Positions 11,258 through 23,200 of a stretch of DNA of 64,000 nucleotides are shown here, piece after piece. Origin of the DNA: Symbiodinium natans (taxonomy: Eukaryota; Sar; Dinophyceae; Suessiales; Symbiodiniaceae); the NCBI GenBank assembly GCA_905221605.1, contig CAJNDS010002612.1:1123436-1187435 (forward strand), in the 5' to 3' direction. Under the pieces are notes generated by a model, which did not search any database, was not told where the DNA came from, and worked only from the letters and a program-made list of their open reading frames with translations. Made by a program: the position numbers and the translations under genes. The number at the start of each line of letters is the position of its first letter. Position 1 is the stretch's first letter.

Positions 11258-14200
11258 AACCCCTCGAGCCCTGCAAGCCCTGAGTCCTAAACCACAAACC
11301 CTAAAGCCCTCAACGCTGTTAGAATCCTTTAAGAGGGTTTATATCGGGAACTAAGGTACCCTGTTCCCTGCAACTAGGCCCTAAAAGAAGTAGAAATAGT
11401 ATTAACCTCTCAGAAGTGACACCATTGTGACGTAGAAATTGACAGAACGATCGGAACGTGCATAGCCATAGAAGTCGTCAGAATCCAGCATTACGAAGTC
11501 GACTAAAAGTGTTGGTTTTTTGCCATGTGTTTGACAAGCGCAGTCCATGCAAGTGCAGAAGTTGGCACAAAGAGTCTCGCCGTAGACGTAAACAGAAAGA
11601 GTTCGGAGACTATTTCGAAGACGATAAGGCCCTTGTGCTTAGGCCTATTGTTCCCAAGATAAACCTGACAAAACCCCAATTCCAAAACCCTTGCACGCTG
11701 ACAAAGTAAATGCAACTTAGAATAAACTAAGTCCTAAACCCTAAACCCTAAACCCTAAATCCTAAACCCTAAACCCCAGAGTCACTCTGTGAACCCTACA
11801 AACCTTGCGTATCCTATAGACCAAATGAAGCTCATCAGCCTTATAAGCCCTAAATGCCAAGCCTTAGAGACCTTAAAGCCCAACCCTAAACCCTAAACCC
11901 TAAACCCTAAACCCTGAACCCTGAACCCTAAATAAACCCTAAACCCTAAACCTAAACAGCCCTACCAAAAGATCTCCTGACAAGAGGTCGCGCCGCTGAG
12001 AGAGTTGAAGCCCGGAGCTCAAAGTGACGGCCAGAAGCACCCGTTATGACAAGGACCCCGATAAGGTACCCCTAATTTCGGAAACCCTGCAGGTGTCCTT
12101 GGGGACTATACCTGGGGGAGCCCTGACCGACCATTCACAGTAGACCTCCCGCAGCTCAACTACGAAGCAGGTTTAAACAGGGTTTCCATCGGGTTTGGGG
12201 CTAACAGCTTCGGTTCAGTGTGATTGGGGTGGGGCCTGAGCGTGTTCTGCACTGAGAACAAAATAAGTTCGACCCTAAATCCGAGACCCCACTCTAACGC
12301 TATGTGCAAGACCTACACTCAAGACACGAAGAGCGGGAACCCGAAAGCCGCAACCTCTGAACCCTACAGCCTGAAGCCCTGAAACCTAAACCTCTGAACC
12401 CTAAAACTAGGACCCTAAACCCGAGGAGACCGCAACTCAAGCCTACAACCCGTATATCCCAAGAACCTAAACCCCGAAAACCTTACACGTCCGAACCCTA
12501 CTTAAACCCTAAACCCTAAGCCCTCATCCCTGATGATCGTAAACCCTAACGTGCTGTTGAAACTCTATGCAAACTGAAGGGATGATCTAGTGCTGTGCAC
12601 ATGGTGTTATGGTTTAGGGTTTGGGATTTGGGTTTAGGGTTTAGGGTTTAGGGCTTAGGGTTTAGGGTTCAGGGTTCTGGGTTTTGGGGTGAATCTGGTG
12701 AGACTGGACTACATGGACCCCTCTCTCTCTCTCCAAAATGCTTCGCTTGAGCTGACTTTCCTTACTTGAAGGTTCGCGGGACTTACTCACTAGTATGTTC
12801 TGTAACCCTAAGGGTCCATGTACCTAATTATGGAATACTTGGGCCTTAAAGTACTTCCGATATAAGGACTTTTGGGTCTAAGTATATAATAATAAGGTAC
12901 ATGGACCCTTAGGGTAAGCCAACTGAAAATCAGGGGAACCTATACAAGGATAGTTCAGGGGATACTAATGAAGCACCTTCAAGTACAGCCTCACTCACCC
13001 AACTAATTATGGCGGTCTTGAGAGGTCGTCTTACGAGTCTACTTGTCTCCCAATCTACTCACAGCGATCCGCCTCGCAAAGGGGTGGCCCCTGCATCCGT
13101 GACGTCAACGTCCGGCGTGGGACTCGGGTAGACGTCGGATTCAGAGGGGGTTTAGGGTTCAGGGTTTTGGGTTTTGGGTTTTAGGTTTAGGGTTTAGGGC
13201 TCAAAAATGAAAATCCTCATATTGCCCTTGCATGGAGGATCAGTGGCAAAGAAGACCCAGAATCACAGAGTCGAAAATTCCGTGCCGAGTGAAGAGCAGC
13301 CGGCCCCTTGCCTCGGAAACCCTAAGCCAGCTAAGCCTAAGCTCGCAACCCCAAACCATTTTCAACCCTAAACCCTAAACCTTAAACCCTCAACCCTAAA
13401 CCCTAAACCCTAAACCCTAAACCCTAAACCATCCTAAACCTTAAACCCTAAATAACCAGCCTCAACCCTAAACTTTCCTAAGCCCTCGACCGCCAATCTT
13501 GAAGTTTACTTCGGCCCAACACACCTAAAGTTAAAGCTGGCTGGTTCATAGGGAATGGAGGAATGAGAATCCTTTAAAGGGTACATATAGGGGGAAGTTA
13601 CGGGATATAGGGTACCTCATTTCCTCATTCCCTACTAAGAACCAGCCAGCAAAGCTTTACAGCAGGTAGCCTAAAGTTGAAGGTTTTTTGGGGGGATTCA
13701 GGGCTTCGGGTTTAGCGGATCAGAGGAAACACCAAGCAACTTGCCTCAGGTTTAGGGTTTAACCTGGGTCTTCTCCCCCCCCCCCCCCCCCCCCCCCACG
13801 CCCAAGCCCTGCGCCAAAAGGTTTCAGTGAACGCGAATGAGTCCCTCAACCCTCGGTACACCCTAACATCCTAAACTCGAAGTAAACCCTGAACCCTATC
13901 TAAACCCTGGTCAGGCAGGCCCTTGGGAAACTTATGTTTACTGTTATGATGTTTAAGAGGATCATATTTAGGAAGACTGTTCAGAGGATTTTTGAGGGCC
14001 CAGCTGGCCGAGTTAAACCCAAAAAGCTTCAAACCCAGGGTGTTTCATGGTCATCACCGAGGCCCTCAACCCTGAGCCCTGAACCCCAAACCCTAAACCC
14101 TAAGCCTAAACCCTAAACCCTAAACCCTAAACCCTAAACCCTAAACCCACTGAGGCCCAGCTTGAGAACGGCCGCGAGAGGCAGCGTGGGCAACCTAGAG

Positions 14201-17200
14201 GCCTGGCTCTGCCTATGTAGGGTTTAGGGGTTTGGGGTTTAGGGTTTGGGGTTTAGGGTTCAGGGTCTCTGGGTTTAGGTTCTTTTGTTTTACAGGGTTG
14301 GGGTGCTCAAAGACCTGCTGAGCTACGGCTCTCAGCCCTATAAACCCTAAAGTCTTCTAGCCCTACGCCCTCAAGGTTTCCCGAAACCCGAACCTTTGAG
14401 GGGCCTTCAACCCCCAAACCCTTATCAGCCCGGTTAGCTACCGAATGCGCCGAGTAGCTGTAATCCCTAGACCCTAAGCCTATAAACCCAAGTATTGCCC
14501 TATCAGCCTTAGGTAAGTCCTATACGCCCAGATTAAACCCGAGTAAACCCTGTACGATCCCCATACATCGGCAACCTCAATTCAACCCTGCAAACCCTAT
14601 ACAAGGGCACCTAAAAACCCTAATGACAGCCTACCAACCCTATAAAAGCCCCAAACCCAAAAACCGTAAACCCAAAACCCCAAACCCTAAACCCTGAACC
14701 CTGAACCCTAAACCCTAAACCCTAAACCCTAAACCCTAAACCCTAACAGTAAGCCCCTGAACGGCGTCGGCACGCAGGCACACGCCAACGGCTTAAGATT
14801 CTCCCTCCGCGGGTCCACGGACAAGGCTCCCTGAGCGGGCTTGGGGTTTTGGGTTTTGGGCTTTTGCTTAAGGGTTTAGGGTTTAGGGTTTAGGGTTTAG
14901 GGTTTAGGGTTTAGGGTTTAGGGTTTAGGGTTTAGGGTTTCCGGAGGGGGGGGGGGGGGTTGGGCCATAAATACTCAACCCTGAGAACCCTATAAACTCT
15001 CGTACCCTAAGTACCCTAAACCTTAACTCTTAAACCTTTAAACCCTATAAGCCCTACAAGCCCTGTAAGTCCTTACGCCCTAGACCCAAAACAATAAACC
15101 CCAAAACCCCAAACCCCAAACCGCAAACCCAGCCCCTAACCCTAAACCCCAAACCCTAATCCCTGAACACCAATCCCTCAAACCTCAAACCCTAAACCCT
15201 AAACCCTAAACCCTACACCCTAAACCCTAAACCCTAAACCCTTGGCAGGTGGAGATCCCATACTCCCACATCAAGACAGCCATCTTCCAGGCTGCGGAGC
15301 GAGGCAGGCCCAGATTTTGTTAGCTTTTTGAGGCTTCAGGGTTGAGGGTTTTAGGTTTAGGGTTTAGGGTTTCGGGTTTAGGGTTTAGGGTTAGGGGGTT
15401 CTCCGTTTTCAGAGTTTTGGACCTTGTGCTGGGGCCTTTGCTTATTGATTTTCGGGTTCGGGTGCAAACCTAGTAGTGGGGAATAGTACACCTAGATACA
15501 TAAGAAACCTCACAATTCAGTGATTTACCTCCCCCCCCCTCCATACACCCTGAACCCTAAGTGCGAGCATGAAGCACCCGCACAGCAAGTATAGCAGCCT
15601 CTTCACTTGGAACGAGACGTTTTGGTAGCTTCCGTTACAGTTTCAGGTTGAAATTCTCGGGAGCCGGAGAAAACAGTGTTCGGTCTCTTTGTGGGTCCTT
15701 TGTTCGACCATTCTCCTGGGGTTCTGCTTTGAGAATCGTAGGAGGCTCTGTTGACCAATGCGTCGTAGGAGAAAAAAGGCCTCTACGCCACAATGATGAA
15801 CACGGGCCTCCCAAGCCCCAAACCCTAAACCCTAAACCCTAAGTCTCTCCCATAGAGGGCCTGGGAGCAAGAGGGTTTGGGTGTTTTGGGGTGTGGGGGA
15901 GGGTTTCCTTCGACGTTCAGGGCTTCCAACAACCCTGAAGCCCTTACAGTTTCAGGTTTAGGGTTCAGGGGTTATAGAGGCTACTTCGTTCCACAAGCCC
16001 TAAAGCCCACTCCCCAAAACTCAAATCCCAAACGCTAACTCACTAAACCCTCCTAAACCCCAAATCCACAGCCCCTTTCCGGGGTGCTGAGGCGTATGGG
16101 GTGCATGTACTTGCACCGAACGAAACCCTAAACCCGACACCCGAAACCTAAACCCCAAACCCTAAACCCTGAACCCCCGACAAGATGTTTTAGCTGAGAG
16201 AAGTGCGGTCAGTTTCCCACTCCAAAGGGGATTCAGGGTCTAGGCGTATTTAGGCGTTGAGGGGTTTGGGGTTCAGGGTTAGGCATTGAGGGTAAACATT
16301 CTGCCCCTAAACCCTAAACCCTAAAGCCCAAACCTTCAACCCCTAATCCCTAAACCCTATATACTCCAAGAGGCTCCTTGGTAGTCTACATCCACATTTA
16401 CCTCAAGCCCAACATGGGCCTGATGATCGGAAAGAGATCGTGGGGGGCCTCAAAACTGCAGGATTTAGGGTTTAGGGTTTGGGGTTTAGGGTTTAGGGTT
16501 CAGGGTTTAGGGTTTAGGGTTTAGGGTTTGGGGTTTAGGGTTTAGGGTTTAGGGTTTAGGGTTTAGGGTCTCGGGTTGGTGGTTTTAAGGATCAAAGTTT
16601 AGGGCTTAAGAGTTCAAGGTTTAAGGCTTATGTAGGTTTTTAAGTGTTCAAGGGTTTAAGGTTAAATTAGGGTGTAAGGGTTGAAGGGTTTAAGGTTTAG
16701 GGTTTCAGGGTTGAAGATTAGGGTTTCAGGGTTTCGGGTAGTTTAGGGTTTAGTCTAAGGATTAGGGTTTGAGGGTTTGAGGGTTTAGGGTCTAGGGGGT
16801 CTTTGGCACCACCCAGATAGTGCGGGAGGTCCCCGATCAATGTGTGCTGGCACCTCGCCTCCTCGCCTCTGCTGTATTTCGGGCTTCGGGTTGAGGGTTT
16901 TGGGGCCCAATTTTGGAACGTCAGGGCCATGGCCTGTGTCGGTAACTTGTTTAGCGTTTAGGGTTTAGGGTTTAGGGTTTAGGGTTTAGGGTTTAGGGTT
17001 TAGGGTTTAGGGTTTAGGGTTTAGGGTTTAGGGTTTAGGGTTTAGGCAAAACGTATACGTTAAAGCCTTGAGCCCCAAGGATTGAAAGTCTATGCAGCCC
17101 AAGGCCTATACAGTGTAGACGCCAAGCCCTAAACCCTAAACCCAAACCGGAAGCGTCGACGGTTGTACAGCTTCTTCCCTTTGTGTGTAGCTTTTTCCCA

Positions 17201-20200
17201 AGGACGCATCACATCCAGTTCTACACGGAGGTTCGCAGTCAGGTGGAGGCAAGTGCGCCCCCTAAACCCCTAAACTTAAACCCCAGACCCTAAACCCTAA
17301 ACCTCTAAACCCCCCCCCCCCCCCCCCAACCTCTTTTCTCCAAACCCTCAAGCGCAGCTTGCGGCATAGTTGGGTTATGAAGCTCACCCCACCCTGAACC
17401 CTTAACCCTTGCAGACCTTGAACCCCAAGTCCCTCGGTACTAAGTTCCAGAATCTACTGTCTCGGATGCAGTAGTGCCCTTATTTCGTGCGTGTTGGCTC
17501 ATGCTCACCTGAAGCCTGAACCCTAAACCCTAAACCCTGAACCCTGAACCCTAAACCCTAAACCCTGAACCCTAAACCCTGAACCCTGAACCCTAAACCC
17601 TGAATCCTAAACCCTCATTCTTTCCGACTGCTGTCAGGATCTCGGCAAGCGCCGAACTGCCAACGCCCATGATCCGGACGAGATCCAGGAGGAGAGAACG
17701 TTTTTTGTTTACCCTTAACCCTGGGCCCTGGACCCTAAGCCGTCTAAGCCCCTTTTAAAACCCTAAGCCGTGAACACTAAAGGGTTTAGGGTTCATGGTT
17801 TGGGGTGCGTTTCAGTCGTTCAGCCGAGCCTTTGGTGAAGAAGCATGTCATAAATACATCTGGAAGCCCGTGAGAAGTGGGCAGGTGCTGGGTTTATCGG
17901 GTTGATAGGGTTTAGGGTTCAATTTAAGGTTTAAAGCTTCGTGTCTACCATAATGATTGCCATCATGACATGGAGATACTTGCCAAAAAGCCGTGTGCGT
18001 TTTGTTTATGGTTTCAAGGTTTCTGGGTGGTTCTCAGGTTTGGGTAAACCCTAAACCCTAAACCCTAAACCCTCAACCCTCAACCCTAAACCCTAAATGG
18101 GGTATAGGGTTCAGGGTTCAGGGTTTCGGTTTCGGACGGCAGGAGCAGCGGGAAGAGCAGCTGAAGCAGCGCCTGAACGAGGTGGCCGCTGCTGGAGCTT
18201 TCCTAAGGATCCCGATGGTTTAGGGTTTAGGGTTTAGGGTTTAGGGCTTAGGGTTTAGGGTTTAGGGTTTAGGGTTTAGGGTTTAGGGTTTAGGGTTTAG
18301 GGTTTAGAGTTTAGAGTTTAGGGCTTAGGGCTTAGGGCTTAGGGCTTAGGGCTTAGGGCTTAGGGTTCCGATGGTTTTGGGTGGATGACTGCTGCTTTGG
18401 CCCTCGTTTGCGGGGTTATAGGGTCTACACGACCCCAAACCCTATAAACCTTATAAACCCTACAACCCCCACAAACCCTATTAAACCCCAAAAGGCCCAG
18501 AATCCTGGACCGAGTTTGTTGGGAGCAGCCAGGTTGTCTGGATGTAGAAGCCGGAATGTAGAAGTGGGAATGCAAGTTTAGGGTTTAGGGCTCAGGGGCT
18601 CTCTAAATTATGGTCCCTTTTGGGGGTCCTTATAAAAAGGGTACCGCACCATATAGGGGCCCTCAAAAAGGGACCTGAATTTAGAGAACTACTTGGAGGA
18701 TCGGGGCACTTAGTAAGTAGGGTTACAAGTACCTCAATTGCGGGTTAGAAGTAGTCATAACAATAGTTTCTTGCCTTACAACCCCACTCACTACGTCCCA
18801 TGATCTTGTATCCTTAAACCCTTAACCCGAAACCTGAAACCCTGAACCCTGAACCCTAACCCTAGACCCTAAACCCTATTTTCAGTAGCCAAGTGGCAGT
18901 CGTTGTTTTCATGGGGCTGAGGGTTTAGGGCGCAGGGCGTAGGCTTCAGGGTCCTGAACCCTCAACCCTAAACCCTTAAACCCTAAACCCTACACCTTAC
19001 ACCCTACACCCTACACCCTAAACCCATTTCTTTTCGCCCAGTTGTTCAGAGACTTCTCCTCGAAGCTGGAGAAGATTCAGGACGGCCGTGCCCCTCGTTG
19101 TCAGGATTTAGGGTTTAGGGGGGTGGACCCAGTTTAGCGGGCCCCTGCAGTCCCACTGCTTCGCGCACTTCGAGCGGACGCCCTACGGCTCCACTGTCGA
19201 CTGTGGCACCTCAAATCCAACACCCTTGTCCGTAAACCTTCTCTCTGCTTGCGTGCAGGTGTTGGCCACCAGCACAGGTACTGGCGGCTTCCGAGACAAA
19301 AACAGGGAAGTGGAGGGAGCGGGGAGGGGAGAAAGAGGGTATCGGAAGCGGGGGTAATGCACTGAGGAGAGGGGAAGGCGGGGAGGAGGGGAAAGGAGAG
19401 GGAGGGGGAGGCGGGAGGAGAGGAGGGAGCAGGAGAAGGAGGGACAGGAGAGAGGGGGAGAGGGGCTTTAGGGTTGTTTGTGTGTGGGATTTTTGCGGGA
19501 GGGCCGGTGCCGCTAGTGCTCATGATGCGCGCCCTGGGCACCGGGCGGGGCTCGAGCCGCTGATGCTCATGATGTTTTTTTTGGGGGGCCCCGGGGCCCG
19601 GGCCGCTGATGCTCATGATGATCTTTTTGGGTCCTGCACGCGAAACACGCGCGTTGTTCGAGGAGCCGACCCAGCCCAGTTGATGCTCGTGATGCGCGAG
19701 AGGGTCTATGTGGGCGGGTACGCTGTGGCTTCTTTGCGTCGGCGTCATGTGCTCACCCCAACTATCCCTTGGATAGGGATCTCCTTTGAGGATCATCCCC
19801 ATATGAACGGCCCATCAGGGTGATCCTGTCACGGCCCCGCCCCCCACCCCTGCCGGACGTTGGCCTAAGCCCAACCCACCTGTTCTCCTGCAGGGTCAGT
19901 GGCTTGAGGCGGAGGCTCTTAAATTCGGTCTAGGTTGGGGGGAGGGGGTGTGGGCGGGGGGTGGGGGCGAAACCCATCCAAGACGCTGCCAGGGTCGGCG
20001 GACCCTTAAGCCCCTAGAACCGGAAACCGCCATTGATTGGGCTGAGGAGGAACCCCAAACCCTTAAACCCTAAATCGGCAACGGACACACAAATTAGGCT
20101 ATAGACACCCCAAACCCTAAACCCTAACCCTAAACCCTAACCCTAAACCCTAAACCCTAAACCCTAAACCCTAAACCCTAAACCCCTAAACCCCAAACTC

Positions 20201-23200
20201 TCCAAGTGGAGGGATCCTCCAATTAGGGGAACCTTGGCTACCCCCGTTTAGGCTTTAGGGGTTATGGGGTTGAGGGTCCAAAGCCCTAATCCCTAGACCC
20301 AAATGTTGAGAGTCCCTACTAACAAAATGAGGCTCAAGTAAGGTTTCGTGAGGCAGCTCCAGGCCCTACCTCGAAGCCAACATAGCAGGAGCAGTTAGGG
20401 TAGGGTTTAGGGTTTAGGGCTTTGGGTTTGGGTTTTGGGTGTTGGGTTTTGGGTTTAAGGCTGTAGGGCTTTAGGGCTTTAGGGTTCAGGGCTCAGGGGA
20501 GGATAAAGATGGCTCAATCCCAAAAACCTCAAGCTTTCCTACCTCAAAGCCCAAGCCTCTCAGCTTTCGGAGGGTCCGAACCCTAGGGCTCGAAGGTCCC
20601 TTAGTATGGGGCCTTAAAACGGGGACCCCTCATATGCCCCTAAACCCTAAACCCTAAACCCTAAACCCTAAACCCTAAACCCTAAACCCTAAACCCTAAA
20701 CCCTAAACCCTAAACCCTAAACCCTACCCCATACATCAGAACCCTTTATTAAAGGAGGCAAGGGCCCTTAAAACTACCCTTGGAGACCTTCCCTCGGACA
20801 GGACTTTCCCGTCCGCTTCCAGGTCCCTGAGGAGGTCGGCCATGAGGTTTTTCGGGTTCAGGGTTCAGGGTTTAGGTTCTTTTAGGGTTAGGGTTTAGGG
20901 TTTAGGGTTTAGGGTTCAGGGTTCAGGGTTTAGGGTTGCGGTTGAGGGCTTGGTGTGGATGTCCCCCCGCCCCCCCCGATTTTGTGTTTCAAGTTTTCAA
21001 GTGTTTCAAGTGTCTTGAAACACCTGAAACACTTGAAGCCGGAAGCCACCCAGGGACTCAAGTGCTTCCAGTGTTTCAAGTGTTGAAACTTTGGGGGGGG
21101 GGGGGGGGAACCCTAGAATTAAAACCTAAACGCCAAACCCATCAACCCTCAATACTCTAAAACTAAAGCCCTAGACCCTAAGCTTCCACAAGCCCTCAAG
21201 CCTTGCAACAACGGAACGAACAACACCTGAAACCATCTTGGCGCTTGCCATCTGGCACCCACCCTAAATCCTGAAGCCCCCTCAACCCTGAAACCGCTCA
21301 ACCTTGAAACCCTAAAACCCACAACCCGCCAATTCATCAGGGCCCCTTCGAGTTCACGGGCGCCGCTTCTCTCAGTTTTGGGGAGTGGGGTTTAGGGGTT
21401 ACGGGTCTAAACCCTAAACCCTAAACCCTAAACCCTAAACCCTAAACCCTAAACCCTGATTTCGGGTTTAGCATTTTAGGGTCTAGGGCTTTGGGGCTCC
21501 TGGGTCTTAGGGGGGGGGGTTTGGTCATGGGACTCCGAACCTTCCCTACTACCCCCCTCTATACTATCCCCCCTGTGTTCCCCGTTTAGGGTTTAGGGTT
21601 TAGGGTTTAGGGTTTAGGGTTTAGGGTTTAGGGTTTAGGGTTTAGGGTTTAGGGTTTACCTTAAATAGGCTTAATTATCCACAAATAGCCTCAATTATGG
21701 GGGGGGGGGGGGGGGGGGGGGATAGAGGGGGGTAGTAAGGGAACCCACGATCGAAGGTTTGTCTCTTCCCAAGATGCCCCTGAGGGCCACGTAGGGGCCA
21801 TGTTCGGAGGACACTAGGGGGTTTAGGGTTCAGGGTTTAGGGTCTTAGGGTTTAGGGGTTAAGGGTTTTAGGGTTTTAGGGTTTTGGGGTTAGGGTTTTA
21901 GGGTTTTGGCGTTTAGGGTTTCAGGGTTTTAGGGGTTAAAGGTTTTAGGGTTTTAGGGGTTTAGGGGTTAAGGGTTCAGGGTTTAGGGTTTTGGGGTTAG
22001 GGTTTTAGGGTTTTGGCGTTTAGGGTTTCAGGGTTTTAGAGGTTAAAGGTTTTAGGGTTTTAGGGTTTTAGGGGTTTAGGGGTTAAGGGTTTAGGGTTTA
22101 GGGTTTTAGGGTTTAGGGTTTAGGGCTTCGGGGAATCTCTAGGGACTGAGACCTTAGGGGTACAAGTTGGATGTCCTGATTCAGAGTTTCAAGTGATGTG
22201 AGTTCCCTAAATTATGGCTTCTGTGTGGGGTTCCTATTAGATTACGGAGCCTGAGATTTAGGGGGGGGGGGGGGGGGGGGGGGTTTAGGGTTAAGGGTTT
22301 AGGGTTGAACTTAAACTAGAATTTAATTATAAACGCTGCACACCGGCTCCTCTATGACACAGTCAAGGGGCTCAATACAGAGTCTGGATCTTCGCCAAGC
22401 AACCACGCGCTCTAGAAAAGTCAGTGCCGTCGTTTCTTGCTGTCGTCATGTTCGACATGTTTGAAACAGCCAGAGATCCCACAAAAACCCACGCATGCGC
22501 GCTATGCTTCGGTTCTTGCGGCACATGATCCTCTTTAACGCTTAAGCCTGAACTCAAGCCCTGAACCCTGAACCCTAAAAACCCGTCTCCACCCTACACT
22601 GCACCCTAACCCCTACACCCTACACTGCACCCTAAACCCGAATCCCGAGTACCAGCTCAGACGCCTCACAGTTTCGGCACTTGCGGCACATGATACGAGG
22701 TTCCCCACAAGGCCAACATCCGTCTCTTCTGCTGCGCGCAAGCCCTCGTGGGGATCGAGGTGTGCCATATCAGGGTTTTTTGGTCTTTGGGTTTTTCGGG
22801 AGTTTAGGGGTGTTGGGGTTTTTTCGGGTTTTTAGGGGTTTAGGGTTTTGGGGTTTTAGGGTGGGGACGAAACCCCCCCACATGGTTTTGGCTCTTCTGG
22901 TTGGGCACGTAGGGGTTCAGGGACTGAGGAGGGCCTGTGAAGCGACGTTGGCGTGTACAGAATGGCCCAGTGGAGTGGTCATAGCATAGTTTCCCATAAA
23001 CATGTCATCTGGTTTTGGAATACCACACTTAAATACTTTTGTTGGTTCAGGGTTCCTATAGCTACTTATCCCTAAAGAGTATATGCTTTTTTCCACGGTC
23101 TACTCCAAAGTAGGGTCATCTGTGTATGACATGGCGGGCCATGGTTGCAGTACCGAAAGTGTGTTGGCGTGGCGTCGAGAGTTAGACCCGGAATGTTGTG

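Noticed and set aside
13207-13310. Peptide MKILILPLHGGSVAKK resembling the SPT16 L-L-P-I-Y-G strand
   Set aside because: It lies downstream of exons that belong after that strand (9332, 10109), so the order is wrong and the similarity is probably chance.
19134-19802. 222-codon minus-strand ORF (Pro/Ser-rich)
   Set aside because: It covers a GA/CT-rich tract and the spaced TGATGCTCATGATG repeats. Composition explains its length, and a probable + strand SPT16 exon overlaps its end.
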